This document shows positions 63,399-64,000 of a DNA stretch of 64,000 bases, one piece after another. The notes below the pieces were generated by a model that was not told the origin of the DNA, did no database searches, and worked only from the letters and a program-made list of their open reading frames with translations. Where the stretch lies: the NCBI GenBank assembly GCA_012960035.1, contig DUBZ01000137.1, positions 111,248 to 175,247 of the forward strand. Reading direction: 5' to 3'. The position numbers were made by a program, and so were the translations under genes. Position 1 is the stretch's first letter; each line of letters starts with the position of its first letter. The DNA comes from Myxococcales bacterium (GTDB lineage Bacteria; Myxococcota_A; UBA9160; UBA4427).

Positions 63399-64000
63399 GC
63401 GCGGGTCGGGGTCGAAGCGAAGCGCGAATGCGAATCCAAATGCGAGCGCGCCACCTAGAAGCGCGCCCAGGGTATTGCAAACAAGATCCACGAGCGAAGA
63501 CGCGCGCCCTACGATTTGCGTTTGCGCAAGTTCGGCGAACAGACTCAACGCAAACCCTGCCAGAACCGCGACGACAACTCCCTTCACACCCCGCTTCCAT
63601 GCGAGCAAGAATGCGAGCGGCATGAAGCCCGCGATGTTGCTCACGATATCGAACATAAACAGCGACACGTTTGCCTCGTCTACTGCGTGGGTACTCAAGA
63701 ACGTCTTGCGCGTGGGGCGCGTCATGCGCTCGGGGATCGTGAGATCGGGACCGCGCGCAACCGCGCTGCGCGTGCGCCGCCCTCCGCCTTCTTCAAACCG
63801 GTAGAGCGCGAGTAGCGACGCGTCATGGTCGAGTGCCTTGTCGGGAGCCGCACCCGAGCGGCGTGCATGTGAGATGAGCTCAGCTTCGGTGAGGACTCGG
63901 TCATACACCGCCACGCCCATCATGCCTCCGAGCCAGAAATGCCAGCCCGCGTTGGAACTCCCAATCAACAAGTGCCCGCCGAACGGGTCACCTTTATACG
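63396..64000 (-). CDS. LamG-VanZ membrane protein (5' end beyond window)
   Basis: The frame stays open to the window edge, so the N-terminus is missing. The visible part begins with the end of a LamG/concanavalin-like domain (LIGSSNAGWHFWLGGMMGVAVYDRVLTEAE), then a VanZ-like membrane region of about four helices (VSLFMFDIVSNIAGFMPLAFLL, GVVVAVLAGFALSLFAEL, GRASSLVDLVCNTLGALLGG). LamG-VanZ fusions occur in diverse Gram-negatives; the role is unknown. The stop TAG is part of a REP-like repeat. Confidence 0.8.
   Translation of the reverse strand, partial: YKGDPFGGHLLIGSSNAGWHFWLGGMMGVAVYDRVLTEAELISHARRSGAAPDKALDHDASLLALYRFEEGGGRRTRSAVARGPDLTIPERMTRPTRKTFLSTHAVDEANVSLFMFDIVSNIAGFMPLAFLLAWKRGVKGVVVAVLAGFALSLFAELAQTQIVGRASSLVDLVCNTLGALLGGALAFGFAFALRFDPDPR

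Overview
The window looks like chromosomal DNA from a GC-rich (roughly 60 %), free-living Gram-negative bacterium. Deltaproteobacteria in the broad sense (Myxococcota/Binatota-like) is my best guess. The reasons are ExeA/GspA plus GspB type II secretion accessory proteins, lipoproteins with Gram-negative lipoboxes, an FHA protein beside a Ser/Thr kinase, an eight-haem cytochrome, a calcium-repeat secreted protein, an F420-type LLM oxidoreductase, and many acyl-CoA enzymes. GTG and TTG starts are common. There is one tRNA, no rRNA and no CRISPR array. Mobile DNA is limited to one IS3-type remnant and a family of short REP-like repeats. The taxonomic assignment is inference.

Layout. 1-9.8 kb: an alkylsulfatase-like MBL lipoprotein; a secreted choice-of-anchor-B protein; an octahaem cytochrome c translationally coupled to a small membrane protein; an NrfJ/OB-fold exported protein; an FHA protein with a Ser/Thr kinase; a DUF1214 protein. 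9.9-14.2 kb: an IS3 remnant, an SDR, a chemoreceptor and degraded ORFs. 14.2-21.3 kb: a TetR regulator with a palindromic operator candidate, two acyl-CoA ligases (one FadD3-like), an LLM oxidoreductase, a FadE30-like dehydrogenase and an IpdF-like reductase. 21.4-26.7 kb: cysteine synthase, EamA transporter, hydrolase, Nudix, rhomboid and a DUF4097-like protein. 26.7-32.6 kb: gspB-gspA, a type II pantothenate kinase and an AMIN/FimV-like protein. 32.9-37.8 kb: a previously unmarked 55-residue gene, two tandem ArsA/GET3 ATPases, a zinc-ribbon protein, a thioesterase and hpf with a long A-rich leader. 37.8-47.2 kb: a membrane protein, a third acyl-CoA ligase, folP, glcFED and a TPR-zincin protein. 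47.5-53.2 kb: Hsd4A-like SDR, FadA5-like thiolase, tRNA(CAU), an FprA-like flavoprotein, a zinc-ribbon protein and an SDR. 53.4-58.8 kb: small proteins, then a tight six-gene operon (alpha/beta hydrolase, Ltp-type thiolase-like protein, DUF35 protein, PHP protein, two MaoC-type proteins). 58.9-64 kb: an NDUFA9-like protein, membrane, periplasmic and lipoprotein genes, a frameshifted DUF924 fragment, and a VanZ/LamG gene cut by the window edge.

How the genes fit together. Three separate sets resemble pieces of the actinobacterial cholesterol pathway: FadD3-FadE30-IpdF (C/D-ring, HIP degradation), FadA5-Hsd4A (side-chain beta-oxidation), and a split ChsH1/ChsH2/Ltp2-like set (last side-chain cycle and retro-aldol cleavage). 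Together with an F420-type oxidoreductase, an FprA-like reductase and pantothenate kinase, they suggest a lineage that degrades steroids or similar polycyclic isoprenoids through CoA thioesters. These assignments come from motif and sequence recall, not from a search.

The most unusual structural signal is a dispersed REP-like element (consensus about TAGGAG-NCTGC-GCG-GCA). In four of five copies it supplies the TAG stop codon of the preceding gene.
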